Shown piece by piece: positions 27,311-36,704 of a stretch of DNA of 64,000 bases (the first letter of the stretch is position 1; every line of letters begins with the position of its first letter). Location of the stretch: assembly GCA_963705275.1 (NCBI GenBank), contig OY970063.1, forward strand, positions 1,736,001-1,800,000. The letters run 5' to 3'. A program made the translations under genes and the position numbers. The notes below the pieces were generated by a model. That model did no database searches, was not told the origin of the DNA, and saw nothing but the letters and a program-made list of their open reading frames with translations. This DNA comes from Fen-1135 sp963705275 (GTDB lineage Bacteria; Desulfobacterota; Syntrophia; Syntrophales; UBA2185).

Positions 27311-28762
27311 ATGGCACTAAAGACACCCGAACAATATGAAGAGAGTCTGCGTAAAATGAATTTCAAAATCTACCTGATGGGTGAGCTGGTGGAAAATCCA
27401 GTGGACCATCCGATCATCAGACCCTCGATGAATTCGGTAAAGATGACATACGCCCTTGCCCATAATCCCCAGCACGAGGATCTGATGACGGCGACATCGC
27501 ACCTGACAGGAAAGAAGATCAACCGCTTCTGCCACATTCACCGGAACACCGAGGACTTGATAAAGAAGGTGAAGATGCAAAGGCTTTTGGGGCAGAGAAC
27601 CGGGGCCTGTTTTCAGCGCTGCGTGGGGATGGATGCGATCAATGCCGTGGACAGCGTCGCCTTCGAGATGGATAAGAAACTTGGCACTAAATACCATGAG
27701 CGCTTCATCAAGTTCCTGAAGATGATGCAGGAGGAGGACCTCACGGTGGATGGCGCCATGACGGACCCGAAGGGCGACCGGAGCCTGCCGCCCGGCAAGC
27801 AGGCCGATCCCGACCTCTACACGCGCGTGGTGGAAAAAAGAAAAGACGGCATTGTAGTCCGGGGCGCGAAGGCACACCAGACAGGGGCCGTTAATTCACA
27901 CTGGATTCTTGTTATGCCGACGATGACAATGACGAAGGAAGACAGCGATTATGCCCTTTCATTTGTGGCGCCTGCCGATGCCGAGGGCATATTTTACATC
28001 TACGGCCGCCAGTCTTGCGACACGCGGAAACTAGAAGGCGGTGAAATCGACGTGGGCAACAAAGAATTCGGCGGCCACGAGGCACTCATGGTCTTTGATA
28101 ATCTCTTTGTCCCCTGGGAAAACGTGTTCATGTGCGGCGAATACGAGTATAGCGGCCCCTTGGTGGAAAGGTTTGCCGGGTATCACCGCCAGAGTTATGG
28201 CGGCTGCAAGGTCGGCGTCGGCGACGTGTTGATCGGCGCCGCGGCTCTCGCTGCCGATTACAACGGTGTGGCCAAGGCATCCCACATCAAAGACAAGCTG
28301 ATCGAAATGATACACCTAAATGAGACCCTCTATGCCTGCGGGATTGCCTGTTCGGCGGAAGGGCATCAGACAGCATCCGGAAACTACCTGATTGATTTGC
28401 TGCTCGCCAATGTCTGCAAACAGAATGTTACGCGTCTCCCCTACGAGATAGCGAGACTTGCCGAGGATATTGCGGGGGGTTTGATGGTCACGATGGCCTC
28501 GGAACAGGACCTCCGCCACCCTGAGATCGGCAAGATAGTGGAAAAATATTTCAAAGGTGTCGCGTCGGTTCCGACTGAACATCGCTGCCGCGTACTGCGG
28601 TTGATTGAAAATGTGACCCTCGGGACGGCGGCGGTAGGATACCGGACTGAATCCATGCATGGCGCAGGCCCACCCCAAGCGCAGCGGATCATGATCTCAC
28701 GCCAGGGGAATCTCGATTATAAGAAGAAGCTGGCTAAGGAAATTGCCGGGATCAAGGATTGA
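27311..28762 (+). CDS. abfD: 4-hydroxybutyryl-CoA dehydratase/vinylacetyl-CoA isomerase
   Basis: 483 residues. The [4Fe-4S] and active-site pattern is intact: Cys100 and Cys104 in CFQRC, Glu257, and HRQSYGGCK with His292, Tyr296, Cys299 and Lys300; TESMHGAG keeps its Glu. It dehydrates 4-hydroxybutyryl-CoA to crotonyl-CoA by a radical mechanism using FAD and an Fe-S cluster and is oxygen sensitive. It follows an acyl-CoA dehydrogenase homologue and an alcohol dehydrogenase, which together suggest a 4-hydroxybutyrate/crotonyl-CoA pathway. A divergent paralogue lies at 6588-8039. Confidence 0.93.
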   Translation: MALKTPEQYEESLRKMNFKIYLMGELVENPVDHPIIRPSMNSVKMTYALAHNPQHEDLMTATSHLTGKKINRFCHIHRNTEDLIKKVKMQRLLGQRTGACFQRCVGMDAINAVDSVAFEMDKKLGTKYHERFIKFLKMMQEEDLTVDGAMTDPKGDRSLPPGKQADPDLYTRVVEKRKDGIVVRGAKAHQTGAVNSHWILVMPTMTMTKEDSDYALSFVAPADAEGIFYIYGRQSCDTRKLEGGEIDVGNKEFGGHEALMVFDNLFVPWENVFMCGEYEYSGPLVERFAGYHRQSYGGCKVGVGDVLIGAAALAADYNGVAKASHIKDKLIEMIHLNETLYACGIACSAEGHQTASGNYLIDLLLANVCKQNVTRLPYEIARLAEDIAGGLMVTMASEQDLRHPEIGKIVEKYFKGVASVPTEHRCRVLRLIENVTLGTAAVGYRTESMHGAGPPQAQRIMISRQGNLDYKKKLAKEIAGIKD

Positions 28763-28792
28763 CCCTGGAGGCGCGATGAAAAGAGAGAGAAG

Positions 28793-29266
28793 ATGACAAG
28801 CGAAGAGAAAGATTTACTGGAAGAGTCCCTTACGGGCTACAAGGAAAAGATCGCGCCAACCACAAAAGCTACCCTGACTTGGAATAAGGATCTTATCTTT
28901 ACCGGCACGACACAACAGGGATATGAGATCGAATTCGATGCCCATGCCCAATGGGGCTGTAAACCGACAGAGGCGCTGCTTCTGAGTCTCGCCGGTTGCA
29001 TGGGGATCGATATTGTAATGTTCTTACAAAAGATGAGAGTTCCACTGACAAGTTTCAAGATGGAACTTGTGGGAGAGCGAAATCCGACACCGCCACAGTA
29101 TTTCAAGGCCATTGAGATCGTCTTGTACATGGGAGGGAAGAACCTTAATGCCCAAAAGGTTGATCGCGCAGTATCCTTGTCGCATGACAAGTATTGTTCT
29201 GTCTATAACTCCCTCCGCAAGGATTTGGAAATGAAGGTGCGATACGTGCTCGAAGAATCGAAATAG
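28793..29266 (+). CDS. OsmC/YhfA-type thiol peroxidase-fold protein
   Basis: 157 residues. The OsmC pattern is seen in GCKPTEALLLSLAGCMGIDIV and the C-terminal HDKYCSVYNSL: one Cys after the long helix start and one in the C-terminal part, the usual peroxidatic pair. It is 30 nt after the dehydratase and may protect that oxygen-sensitive enzyme from peroxides or act on thiols (inference). Confidence 0.9.
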   Translation: MTSEEKDLLEESLTGYKEKIAPTTKATLTWNKDLIFTGTTQQGYEIEFDAHAQWGCKPTEALLLSLAGCMGIDIVMFLQKMRVPLTSFKMELVGERNPTPPQYFKAIEIVLYMGGKNLNAQKVDRAVSLSHDKYCSVYNSLRKDLEMKVRYVLEESK

Positions 29267-29300
29267 CAAATCTTATGCGGCCGCGTGCGGTATCGTTAGG

Positions 29301-32300
29301 TTACTTAGCAACTAAGTGAAATCTCACCGTTGACTGGAGACCTGTTTCATCGATAGCTCTTACAAAGATTGCGTGACGGCCGGGGGAAAGCTTGACCTGC
29401 GCTTCCCAAAATGATGCTCCGCTCGCCGCATTGAATGTGCCTTCATTGCCCACGCGGAATTCTACCCGCTGTATTCCCACCGAGTCCTTTACAAAACCAA
29501 GGATACTAATGGTCTGCCCTGCCGGTACCGATTGATCTTCCGCATGTGAGGATATAAATATCCGCGGTGGATCGAGCAGGTCTCTCCCGTCAGCCGGCAA
29601 GAAATCCAGAAAGCCCAAGGTTCCCGCAACGGTGGGGCTGATGTCCACGATCTCTACGATCGAATTGACGATGTGGTGGCGTCCACCGGGTGGGTTCAGT
29701 ATGATCAACGGCACATGGTCTTCCATGCGCTCCCCCCTGCCATGCTGACCGCGGTAAATGCTTCCCCATGGCGCGAAATAATAAGGCTGCCTGGCTTCAA
29801 CCAGCAGATCTCCGGAGCGGCTTGACCCGGCAAGCCCCAGGGCGCGCACAATAATATGCTGCTCGCTCTCCTGATACAGCAGCGTCTTGGTGGGCACACC
29901 TTCGCCAGGGGTCAGCATGAAAATACTGGGTTCATTTCCGGGCACGGTGGATTTGAGAAAAAATATCCGTGACACGTAAGGCTCTTTGATAATGATATTT
30001 GCCACTGCTTCAAGGTCTGCCTCTTTGGGCAGGGACTTCCAGTCAGCCCCGGGCGTGCGGATGGAAATAAGCGCCGCATTAGCGTTCGAATTTGCCATGA
30101 CAGCCACGCCGAAGTCTGTTGCACGCCTATCCAGGCGACCCTCCTTATCTATAGGAGGACGGTAAGGACTTCCCGCCAAGAGGCGATAGACCTTTTCAGC
30201 ATCAATCGCATACTCTTCCTTCCCTCCCGCATCCGCGTGTCCGTGATCGGCGACGATAAAGATCACCGTTTCATCGAGCAGTCCTCGATCCTCGAGTGCT
30301 TTAACGAGAAGCCCGATGAGGGGGTCGATATTTTCCTTAAAATAAACGGCCTGCCGATCTTTCTCGCCCCCCATGGGGCCGGGGCCATGGGCGTGACACC
30401 ATCCATCCAGACCTGATAACCAGATGCCCATGAGTTCCGGTGGATCGTCGCTCTTTATCAGTTCCACCGCTTTCTTCATGGCTGACTTGTCCAGCAATAC
30501 GTATTGGTTAACAAAAGGCAAGACGTTCAAGCTTATCAAGGCATCCAGAAGATCCGGATTGATCACCTTGTCCGCGCCGCGCCTCACAGGATCAAAAACA
30601 ACTGCGGTCAGGGCCTTTCGTCCTCGCTTGGCCTCTGCTTCCTTGAATGCTTCGTAGATAGTTCGCACTTCAGGAGAAAGGTCCATATCATGAATCGGAA
30701 GGCCCCCGAAGGACCAGGAACGTCCCAGGCCCGGGTCATCCTCCGTCCCGTACTTGACATACTCTCGTGTGCGCTGAAAGAGCGGTTTGCCGGCGTCCAT
30801 GTTGCGGTCAAACCATTCGTTGCCTGGAACTCTGTGCCGGCTGGCATAGGCTCCCGTGAATATCGTCGTGTGATTGGGTAATGTAACCGAGGGCAGTTCG
30901 GCAAGGCATCTTTCGAAGCGCACCACGCCTCGTTCCTGGATAACGCCGCTCAAGTTTGGCAGACGCCCCTTGTCAAGTGGATAGTAAACCGATTCATCTC
31001 TTAAGGCATCTACGAGCACTATAATTGCGCGGGACCTCATGTCGAGGCGTTTCCTCAGCAATCGAAAGGCCTGGAGTGTCTCAAGACCAGTGATCGGCTC
31101 GAGGGGTTTGAATTTCGGGACTTCGCCCGCTACTGGTTCAAAAAGACCCAGCCCCCGTGCAAGATCAGCGGCGCTCTGATACCAGGCTCCCACCTCGACA
31201 TCAGTGAATCGGGAGGACTTGCCCAAAAGCTGAGTCGGCAGCGTCTGATCCCGCGTGGTGCGGGTAAGCACATCTTCGAGGATGACGACGAACTCAGCGC
31301 GGCTTACGACGGCGCCAGGGCGAAACGTCTGATCAGGAAATGGCTCAAGACCTCGTATGCCCATGGCGAGGACGCGTTTAACGTCTTCACTCTGTGGACT
31401 ACCGGCAATGTCTTTGACTTCCGGAGCCGCCTTGGGTTTTTCTATAATCGGTTGCCACGTCGGTGATCCATGGAGCGCGCGGAGCCTGTCCACTCTCAGC
31501 TCTTGCACCAGCAAAGCCGCAACCTCTCCCCTGTTCACCTGGGGCATGAGTCCCAGTCGTTTGCCAAGTTCACTGCGGGGGGCATAGGCATGAACAGTGC
31601 GGATTCGTTCGACATGTCCTTCTATGTCTTTGCCCGGAAGGCCCCCCTTTATTCTGGCACGTTCAAAGGCCTCGAGGGCACGGGAGAGATAAAGACCGCG
31701 CTCGAAAATTTCACCAAGCCTGAGCAGGTTCTCCTGGTCCTCTGCACCTACCAGTTCGAGAAGCGCCCATTCCCGTTCGGCCATGTCAAAACCATATGCC
31801 GGAAGTTCTCCGCGCGCACTGGTTTCCGCGAGTATCTTAATCGTTACCCGCGCAACCCTGATGCGCTCCTCCTGAGAGCCGGCGCGGATCATGGCCTGCC
31901 GAAGTTCGGAAAGCGCTTGCGCTGCATTGCCGGTTTTCGAGAGTGACTGGGCAAGTCCAAGGCGGGCTTCTATGAAATCCATGTTCTTTTGCGATGCCGA
32001 CTGAAAGTGAGGAATAGCCTGCTGAAATTGTTCCGCGGCAAGCAGCCGGTTTCCGGCTTCGACCGAAGCCTGAACATCCTTGTCCGTTAGACCCTCAGGC
32101 GTCTTTGTTCCAGCCTTCCGGAAAGATGCAAGAGTCTTCTTCAGATCGGCAAACTGCTCGCCAAACCCAAATTCCTTCATCTCCGCGAGGACCATTTCTT
32201 CCGACCATCCCTGGACCTGCATACGGTAAACCGCGGCCATCACCCCGGTTCGGTCTTCGCCCTTCAGGCAATGAAAAAAAACAGGCTTGGCAGATGGATC

Positions 32301-32693
32301 CGTGGTGATCTCGAGAAAGCGGAGGATAGTTTCGCGGCTCGGTGTTTTAAATGGGGAAAGGGGAAGGTGCTCAACCCGGAGTCCGAGTTCCTGGGCCGTC
32401 TTGGTGTACGGTACCTCGCTTCTTAAGCAGACCAGGGTCTTGACGTGCTCCCGCGCCAGCGCGCGCAGCCCATCCATCGTTGGAGTGGCGCCCCGGTAAA
32501 CGTCCGTATCCATCCGGGCGAAATGATCAATGCCGTCAACCTTGATACGCTCCGCCATTGCAGGAGGAGGCGATACCGCCGGCGGCGCAGCCAACGCAAT
32601 GCTGGGAAAGCTCATCAGAATCAGAACTGAGATAGTGAATCCAAGTAATATGGCCCCCAACATTGTGAGCTTCTTTGAATTTGAAGTCATCAT
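29301..32693 (-). CDS. Exported multidomain protein: tyrosine-phosphatase, TPR, SLH and alkaline-phosphatase-type domains
   Basis: 1130 residues from the ATG at 32693 behind GAGGAGGA. Signal peptide (about 1-36). A dual-specificity phosphatase-like domain (50-190) has the P-loop HCLKGEDRTG with Cys142. TPR-like helices follow (205-345). Surface-layer-homology-type segments (about 380-545) include the pattern NRGEVAALLVQEL and SRAEFVVILEDVL. The last part (556-1020) is an alkaline phosphatase/nucleotide pyrophosphatase domain with VDALRDE, nucleophile Thr604 in SVTLPNHTT and VADHGHADAGG. A beta-sandwich tail closes the protein. I know of no characterised protein with this order; the domains point to a cell-surface hydrolase of phosphoesters, with unknown target. 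Confidence 0.88.
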   Translation of the reverse strand: MMTSNSKKLTMLGAILLGFTISVLILMSFPSIALAAPPAVSPPPAMAERIKVDGIDHFARMDTDVYRGATPTMDGLRALAREHVKTLVCLRSEVPYTKTAQELGLRVEHLPLSPFKTPSRETILRFLEITTDPSAKPVFFHCLKGEDRTGVMAAVYRMQVQGWSEEMVLAEMKEFGFGEQFADLKKTLASFRKAGTKTPEGLTDKDVQASVEAGNRLLAAEQFQQAIPHFQSASQKNMDFIEARLGLAQSLSKTGNAAQALSELRQAMIRAGSQEERIRVARVTIKILAETSARGELPAYGFDMAEREWALLELVGAEDQENLLRLGEIFERGLYLSRALEAFERARIKGGLPGKDIEGHVERIRTVHAYAPRSELGKRLGLMPQVNRGEVAALLVQELRVDRLRALHGSPTWQPIIEKPKAAPEVKDIAGSPQSEDVKRVLAMGIRGLEPFPDQTFRPGAVVSRAEFVVILEDVLTRTTRDQTLPTQLLGKSSRFTDVEVGAWYQSAADLARGLGLFEPVAGEVPKFKPLEPITGLETLQAFRLLRKRLDMRSRAIIVLVDALRDESVYYPLDKGRLPNLSGVIQERGVVRFERCLAELPSVTLPNHTTIFTGAYASRHRVPGNEWFDRNMDAGKPLFQRTREYVKYGTEDDPGLGRSWSFGGLPIHDMDLSPEVRTIYEAFKEAEAKRGRKALTAVVFDPVRRGADKVINPDLLDALISLNVLPFVNQYVLLDKSAMKKAVELIKSDDPPELMGIWLSGLDGWCHAHGPGPMGGEKDRQAVYFKENIDPLIGLLVKALEDRGLLDETVIFIVADHGHADAGGKEEYAIDAEKVYRLLAGSPYRPPIDKEGRLDRRATDFGVAVMANSNANAALISIRTPGADWKSLPKEADLEAVANIIIKEPYVSRIFFLKSTVPGNEPSIFMLTPGEGVPTKTLLYQESEQHIIVRALGLAGSSRSGDLLVEARQPYYFAPWGSIYRGQHGRGERMEDHVPLIILNPPGGRHHIVNSIVEIVDISPTVAGTLGFLDFLPADGRDLLDPPRIFISSHAEDQSVPAGQTISILGFVKDSVGIQRVEFRVGNEGTFNAASGASFWEAQVKLSPGRHAIFVRAIDETGLQSTVRFHLVAK

Positions 32694-32906
32694 GGCCTGT
32701 CCTCCTCGGTTCATAGATATTCTGATCCCGGCCCTGCCGCACGGCATTGTAGCAGAAGGCATAAGAATATGCCACGGGCAAACAGTTATACTGAGCAGTT
32801 GATCGTAGGGATCAGCATGACGCTAAGAAATGTCCTTTTATGGCGAAAAAAGCTGATTATCGACAGGTTTTCGATGGCCAAGCAAAGTGCATGCGATGAG
32901 ATCGGC

Positions 32907-33638
32907 TCATTCGGGCCAGGACGGATGGATACGCCAAGGAATAAGCATCGGCACTTTTCGCTTATATTCTCTGTATGCTTCCCCGAAATTCGCAACCAGA
33001 TCCCGTTCTTCAAGGAACGCGCCGATATAGATCCATGCGGTCCATAGAACATTGAACAAGAGTCTGTCCAGGGTTAGATAAGGGTTCGACCAGATCATGA
33101 GCAGAACGAAAAAATACAGAGGATGCCGCACAAAGCGGTAGGGACCGCTGATGGTCAAGGGTATTTCTTTCGGTTTCTTGCCGCGGAGGTGGTATCTTAT
33201 TGCCCTAATGCCGTAAGGATCGAAAAAGCCCAGGGCCTTCGTTCCCCAGTAAAAGCCTACAAGAGATGCTGCAAAGATCGCTCGCATCAATAAGCGAACA
33301 AGGCCTTCTGCTTTGGCAACCATACCGGATGATCCCTGCCACAAGATGATAACTGCGAATAAACCGATGCCTGACAAGATCGCGTAGAATGCGCTTACGT
33401 ATGCCTCCGGGATAAACCGGGAGAGAAACCCGCGAAATGGTTTTCGTATCATGCCACTGTGCTGGAGGAAAAAAGCGACAGAAAGACAGAAATCAAAGAA
33501 TAACATTCCGCTTTCGTTCAAACCCAGTTCAACCAGATGCAGCGACCCGACATAGCAGAATATCCCGAACATAACCAAAGAACCGCTGCCAAATATATAT
33601 GCAAGAAAAATCAAAGTATATGCAGGAAATTTCTGCAT
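32907..33638 (-). CDS. ICMT/PEMT-like integral-membrane methyltransferase-family protein
   Basis: 243 residues, ATG at 33638 behind AGGAGC. Six or so membrane spans and the C-terminal signature GPYRFVRHPLYF then EERDLVANFGEAYREYKRKVP, typical of isoprenylcysteine carboxyl methyltransferase/phospholipid methyltransferase-type proteins (also NnrU-like). Those use S-adenosylmethionine at the membrane surface. The substrate in bacteria is usually unknown. Confidence 0.85.
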   Translation of the reverse strand: MQKFPAYTLIFLAYIFGSGSLVMFGIFCYVGSLHLVELGLNESGMLFFDFCLSVAFFLQHSGMIRKPFRGFLSRFIPEAYVSAFYAILSGIGLFAVIILWQGSSGMVAKAEGLVRLLMRAIFAASLVGFYWGTKALGFFDPYGIRAIRYHLRGKKPKEIPLTISGPYRFVRHPLYFFVLLMIWSNPYLTLDRLLFNVLWTAWIYIGAFLEERDLVANFGEAYREYKRKVPMLIPWRIHPSWPE

Positions 33639-33657
33639 TGATAGCTCCTATTTACGC

Positions 33658-33744
33658 CCGTCTTAGAGTGCCCTTCTTTTCCGATGAAAATTTCATGGCA
33701 AGACCTCGATATGCCTTCTTGGATGTGTTTTTTCCATCGCTCCA
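33658..33744 (-). pseudogene. Degraded J-domain fragment
   Basis: The minus strand reads GKNTSKKAYRGLAMKF, followed by SSEKKGTLRR. Eleven residues KKAYRGLAMKF match KKAYRRLAMKF of the J-domain protein at 35471-35785 at ten positions, and the DNA is similar too. The HPD motif is lost (FSSEK in place of FHPDR), and there is no start. It is probably the relic of a duplicated dnaJ-like gene. Confidence 0.6.
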
Positions 33745-33950
33745 GAAAAACGCTTTTGAGGAGTTTGTGGCTGATGATTGAACTGTCCAAAATGCTTGTA
33801 TCGTTAGATGTCTGCCTGTCACTAATAATTAAGTAGGTTGTCCCCTTAATTACTATCGAGACTTCCTTTTCCCCGGTGAAGAAAATCAACATCATATGGA
33901 AATTTAGTTCAACCATCCGCGGAGGTCAAGGGAATTTGAGTAACAATAAA

Positions 33951-33976
33951 GAGCCCCGTTAGTCCGCACGGGGCTC
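33951..33976 (-). terminator. Intrinsic terminator of the porin gene
   Basis: GAGCCCCG pairs with CGGGGCTC over a ten-base loop; on the minus strand it is followed by TTTATTGTT. It lies 33 nt beyond the stop at 34010. Confidence 0.85.
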
Positions 33977-34009
33977 CTTGAATTGCGATGGAAAATATTG
34001 CAGCCGGAT

Positions 34010-35374
34010 TTAGAAAGCAAGCGTCATCTTGTGCGTCAAGAGATAGTCGTTATCAACTTTGGCACTGGAATTGGCGCCCTGGAAGGCATTGCCCGCCCAG
34101 AGATAGCCAAAGCCGACCATGTATGCCAGATTGTCATAGATATTGTAGGTTGCGCTGAGGTCAAATTCGCTCCCAAGGTTTCTGGAGATCTGATTAACAA
34201 CTGCATTCTGGTCGAGACTGGCGTTGGTGAAACTCGCCTTTACATCCAGTTTCGGCATGGGCTTGATGCCGGTGAATATCTGCCATGCCAGTATGTTGTC
34301 ATTGTTGTAAGCGGGTAGTGCCGTGGCGGTCAAGCCATTCTGACCCCCTAATAAGCCATTCCATCTACCGAGGTCGTAGTTGAAGAGAATCAGGCAGGGG
34401 GTGAAGTCGGTACCAATCTTGGCTCCACCTTCATATTTGGTTGTTGAACCTAAATCGTCACCAGTCGCATAGAATGCCAAAGCGCCTGTATAGACCGGTG
34501 TAAGGTCAACGCGGGCCATGACATAACCACGCCAGCCTTGATAATCCACGTTCTGGCGGGTTGTGCCGTTTTCAATATTGTATTCTTGTTTTTTGCCCGT
34601 ATAGAAACCGAATTCTGTCTCGACATAAATAATACCGAACGCCGCCCTAGCATACGGTTGGAATAGCCAGTATTTTGCCTTATACTCGGTAGTAGGATTA
34701 TCGGCAGTGCTGGTATCGAGATAATATGTGATTTTTATACCGCCATCTCCCTTGCGCCACCTATACCCGCCGAGGACAGAATACTTTTCCGAGTCGTGGT
34801 CTACGCCATAAGTGGATACCCCGACATTGCCGGCTGGACCGAGACTGCTGTAACCTTTCTTTCCCTCCGTCTTTTCCCACCTTGCGCCCCAGAAGACAGA
34901 ACCGGTCGTCCAATCCCACTTGACACTCATGCCGTAGTCCTGTTCGCCCGTGTCGCCAAATGCCGTAGCCCATGTACCCTGCGTCATGTATCCTACCATT
35001 AAGGTGCCAACATCGCCGGGAACATTTAAGGTCACAAATGCATGCGTGAACTTGATGTTCTCTGATTCCTGGTCATTGCCGGCAAGATTCGTTGAGGTCG
35101 CCGTTGTTGATCGGGGAGCACCCCATATCTTTTCCAGTGCATCGAATCTCGTCGTCAGTTTCAAACCTTCCTGCACTTGGAAGTCCGTCTGCACCCTGAG
35201 CTTCTGCCATATATCGCTTACGGATGCACCGCCATCTTTCATGAGAGCGCGGTTGTTATCATAGTAGCCCTGTGCTACATACGACCCACTGAACTTGACA
35301 TCCGCCGCAGATACAGGCAAGGCAACCGCCATGATGAGACCAATTAATAGTAAAACTACCCAAACCTTTCTCAT
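34010..35374 (-). CDS. Outer-membrane porin
   Basis: 454 residues, signal peptide (1-23, cleavage after VSA-A), about 16-18 amphipathic strands rich in Tyr and Trp and a C-terminal Phe (KMTLAF), all typical of outer-membrane barrels. No loop signature identifies a substrate. It stands alone with its own terminator. In ext-type pathways a porin such as ExtI works with the cytochromes, but this gene is 28 kb from the cytochrome operon, so no link is claimed. Confidence 0.88.
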   Translation of the reverse strand: MRKVWVVLLLIGLIMAVALPVSAADVKFSGSYVAQGYYDNNRALMKDGGASVSDIWQKLRVQTDFQVQEGLKLTTRFDALEKIWGAPRSTTATSTNLAGNDQESENIKFTHAFVTLNVPGDVGTLMVGYMTQGTWATAFGDTGEQDYGMSVKWDWTTGSVFWGARWEKTEGKKGYSSLGPAGNVGVSTYGVDHDSEKYSVLGGYRWRKGDGGIKITYYLDTSTADNPTTEYKAKYWLFQPYARAAFGIIYVETEFGFYTGKKQEYNIENGTTRQNVDYQGWRGYVMARVDLTPVYTGALAFYATGDDLGSTTKYEGGAKIGTDFTPCLILFNYDLGRWNGLLGGQNGLTATALPAYNNDNILAWQIFTGIKPMPKLDVKASFTNASLDQNAVVNQISRNLGSEFDLSATYNIYDNLAYMVGFGYLWAGNAFQGANSSAKVDNDYLLTHKMTLAF

Positions 35375-35470
35375 CTTTTTCTTCTTTCCTCTATTTAAAT
35401 GATCTTCCCGCCATGCGCAGGCTCTCCCCGCTTCGCCGCACGATTCGGAAACAGGATAAGACGCAATTAG

Positions 35471-35785
35471 TCATTTTTCCATTTTCTTCTTTAGGCAATA
35501 AGACCTCACAGCAGTAAAAAAATGGAGAAACGGATCCGCGGAATCCGCAAAGTGGCTCCCTTGCGGGTCTTCACTTGGTGGAACAGCCCGCGGCCGTTTG
35601 TCTTTTCGGAGTCTTTCATAGGCCCGCTGTATTTGTTTGAATTTCTTCTCCGCTTCGGGATTATCCGGGTTTCTGTCTGGATGAAATTTCATGGCAAGGC
35701 GACGATACGCCTTCTTGATCTGTTTTCCCGTCGCACCCGGTGAGAGGCCAAGAATAATATAGGGATCTTGATTGGAAGGATTCAT
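35471..35785 (-). CDS. Short J-domain (DnaJ-like) protein
   Basis: 104 residues with a J-domain at the N-terminus (about 6-65) that keeps the HPD motif (KFHPDRNPDN), needed to stimulate a DnaK ATPase. There is no Gly/Phe region or zinc finger, and the C-terminus is short and basic. It would be a specialised cochaperone. It starts 97 nt before the porin gene on the same strand, so it could help export or assembly of the porin (inference). Confidence 0.9.
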   Translation of the reverse strand: MNPSNQDPYIILGLSPGATGKQIKKAYRRLAMKFHPDRNPDNPEAEKKFKQIQRAYERLRKDKRPRAVPPSEDPQGSHFADSADPFLHFFTAVRSYCLKKKMEK

Positions 35786-36058
35786 GATGCACCCTTGAAA
35801 GGCAGCTACAAGCCTTTCCTCAATCTCTCCGACAAGGGAAGGTTGACAGTCTTGTTTAGAAAATTATATCCCTAGCCTTAGGGCGATACTCTATACTAAC
35901 CAAGCAGAGGTATGGAACAAGGAAGCCGTCCAGATTCCAAGACTTGCTCCTTTCAATGCGAGAGGCGTGATCTCACCGACCCGGTAATTATTGTTAATGA
36001 TCGCCTCCGCGGTTTCCTCTTCGCCCATCCCCGTGCCGCGGCGATTTTGATGAATGGC

Positions 36059-36679
36059 TTAACGTTCAATCAACGCTGTTTTTTCATAACCGGAGCAGGG
36101 GATGCATACCGGTTGGCCATCCTTCATGCGCACATAGCGGTCGAAGACATACTCACCGCACGCATTGCACTTCGTCTTGTTGAACGACCCTTTGACCGGT
36201 GTGAACTTGAAGTTGGTCTTTGCCTCCACGGCAAAAAGGAATTCATCCCGCTGGTCATAGACCCATTGGAGGATTTCATTCCTGACTGCCTCCGGGATCT
36301 GGGATGGTTCAACACCTTTTTTCCGATAAGCAAAGAATTCGAACTTACTCATGGCGTCGACAAAGTCCGGGGTGAGGGCGTAACGAACGGCACCCTTTTG
36401 CGGGTGGTAGAACGTCGCCGCCAACTTACCGTAAAAGGTCTTGGCCATCAGAAGCTTTCCGTAAGTGGCGCCCGTCGCCGCCTGCAGGCCGTCCATCATG
36501 CAGGCCTGAGGGTGGCCTTCGCCGATTTCCGGGAAGATGAAAAATCCGTGGTCCGGTTCGGGCTTTATCCCCAGGTACATAAGGGCCAGTTTGCCCATGC
36601 GGTAACCGATGGGCATGAAGGGACATTTGTGGCCGTGAAACTCAAAGGCCCATTCGGGGGGAACATATTTCGTCATCAT
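36059..36679 (-). CDS. FmdE-like protein (formylmethanofuran dehydrogenase subunit E family)
   Basis: 206 residues from the ATG at 36679; the frame is open to 36721 but the later start has a better site. FmdE signature EFHGHKCPFMPIGYRMG is followed by an alpha/beta core and a C-terminal zinc finger CNACG and CIPCSG. The family occurs in many bacteria without methanogenesis and is often next to molybdenum or Fe-S redox genes. A sulfite exporter-type permease lies 26 nt upstream. The function is unknown outside methanogens. Confidence 0.9.
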   Translation of the reverse strand: MMTKYVPPEWAFEFHGHKCPFMPIGYRMGKLALMYLGIKPEPDHGFFIFPEIGEGHPQACMMDGLQAATGATYGKLLMAKTFYGKLAATFYHPQKGAVRYALTPDFVDAMSKFEFFAYRKKGVEPSQIPEAVRNEILQWVYDQRDEFLFAVEAKTNFKFTPVKGSFNKTKCNACGEYVFDRYVRMKDGQPVCIPCSGYEKTALIER

Positions 36680-36704
36680 AATAAATACCTCTTTTTTAGT
36701 TTGT

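Larger units (their letters stand above)
33639..34009. other. Intergenic region with a J-domain remnant and a terminator
   Basis: The region has no intact gene. Its two recognisable parts are listed separately: a fragment of a J-domain (33658-33744) and the porin terminator (33951-33976). Confidence 0.6.
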
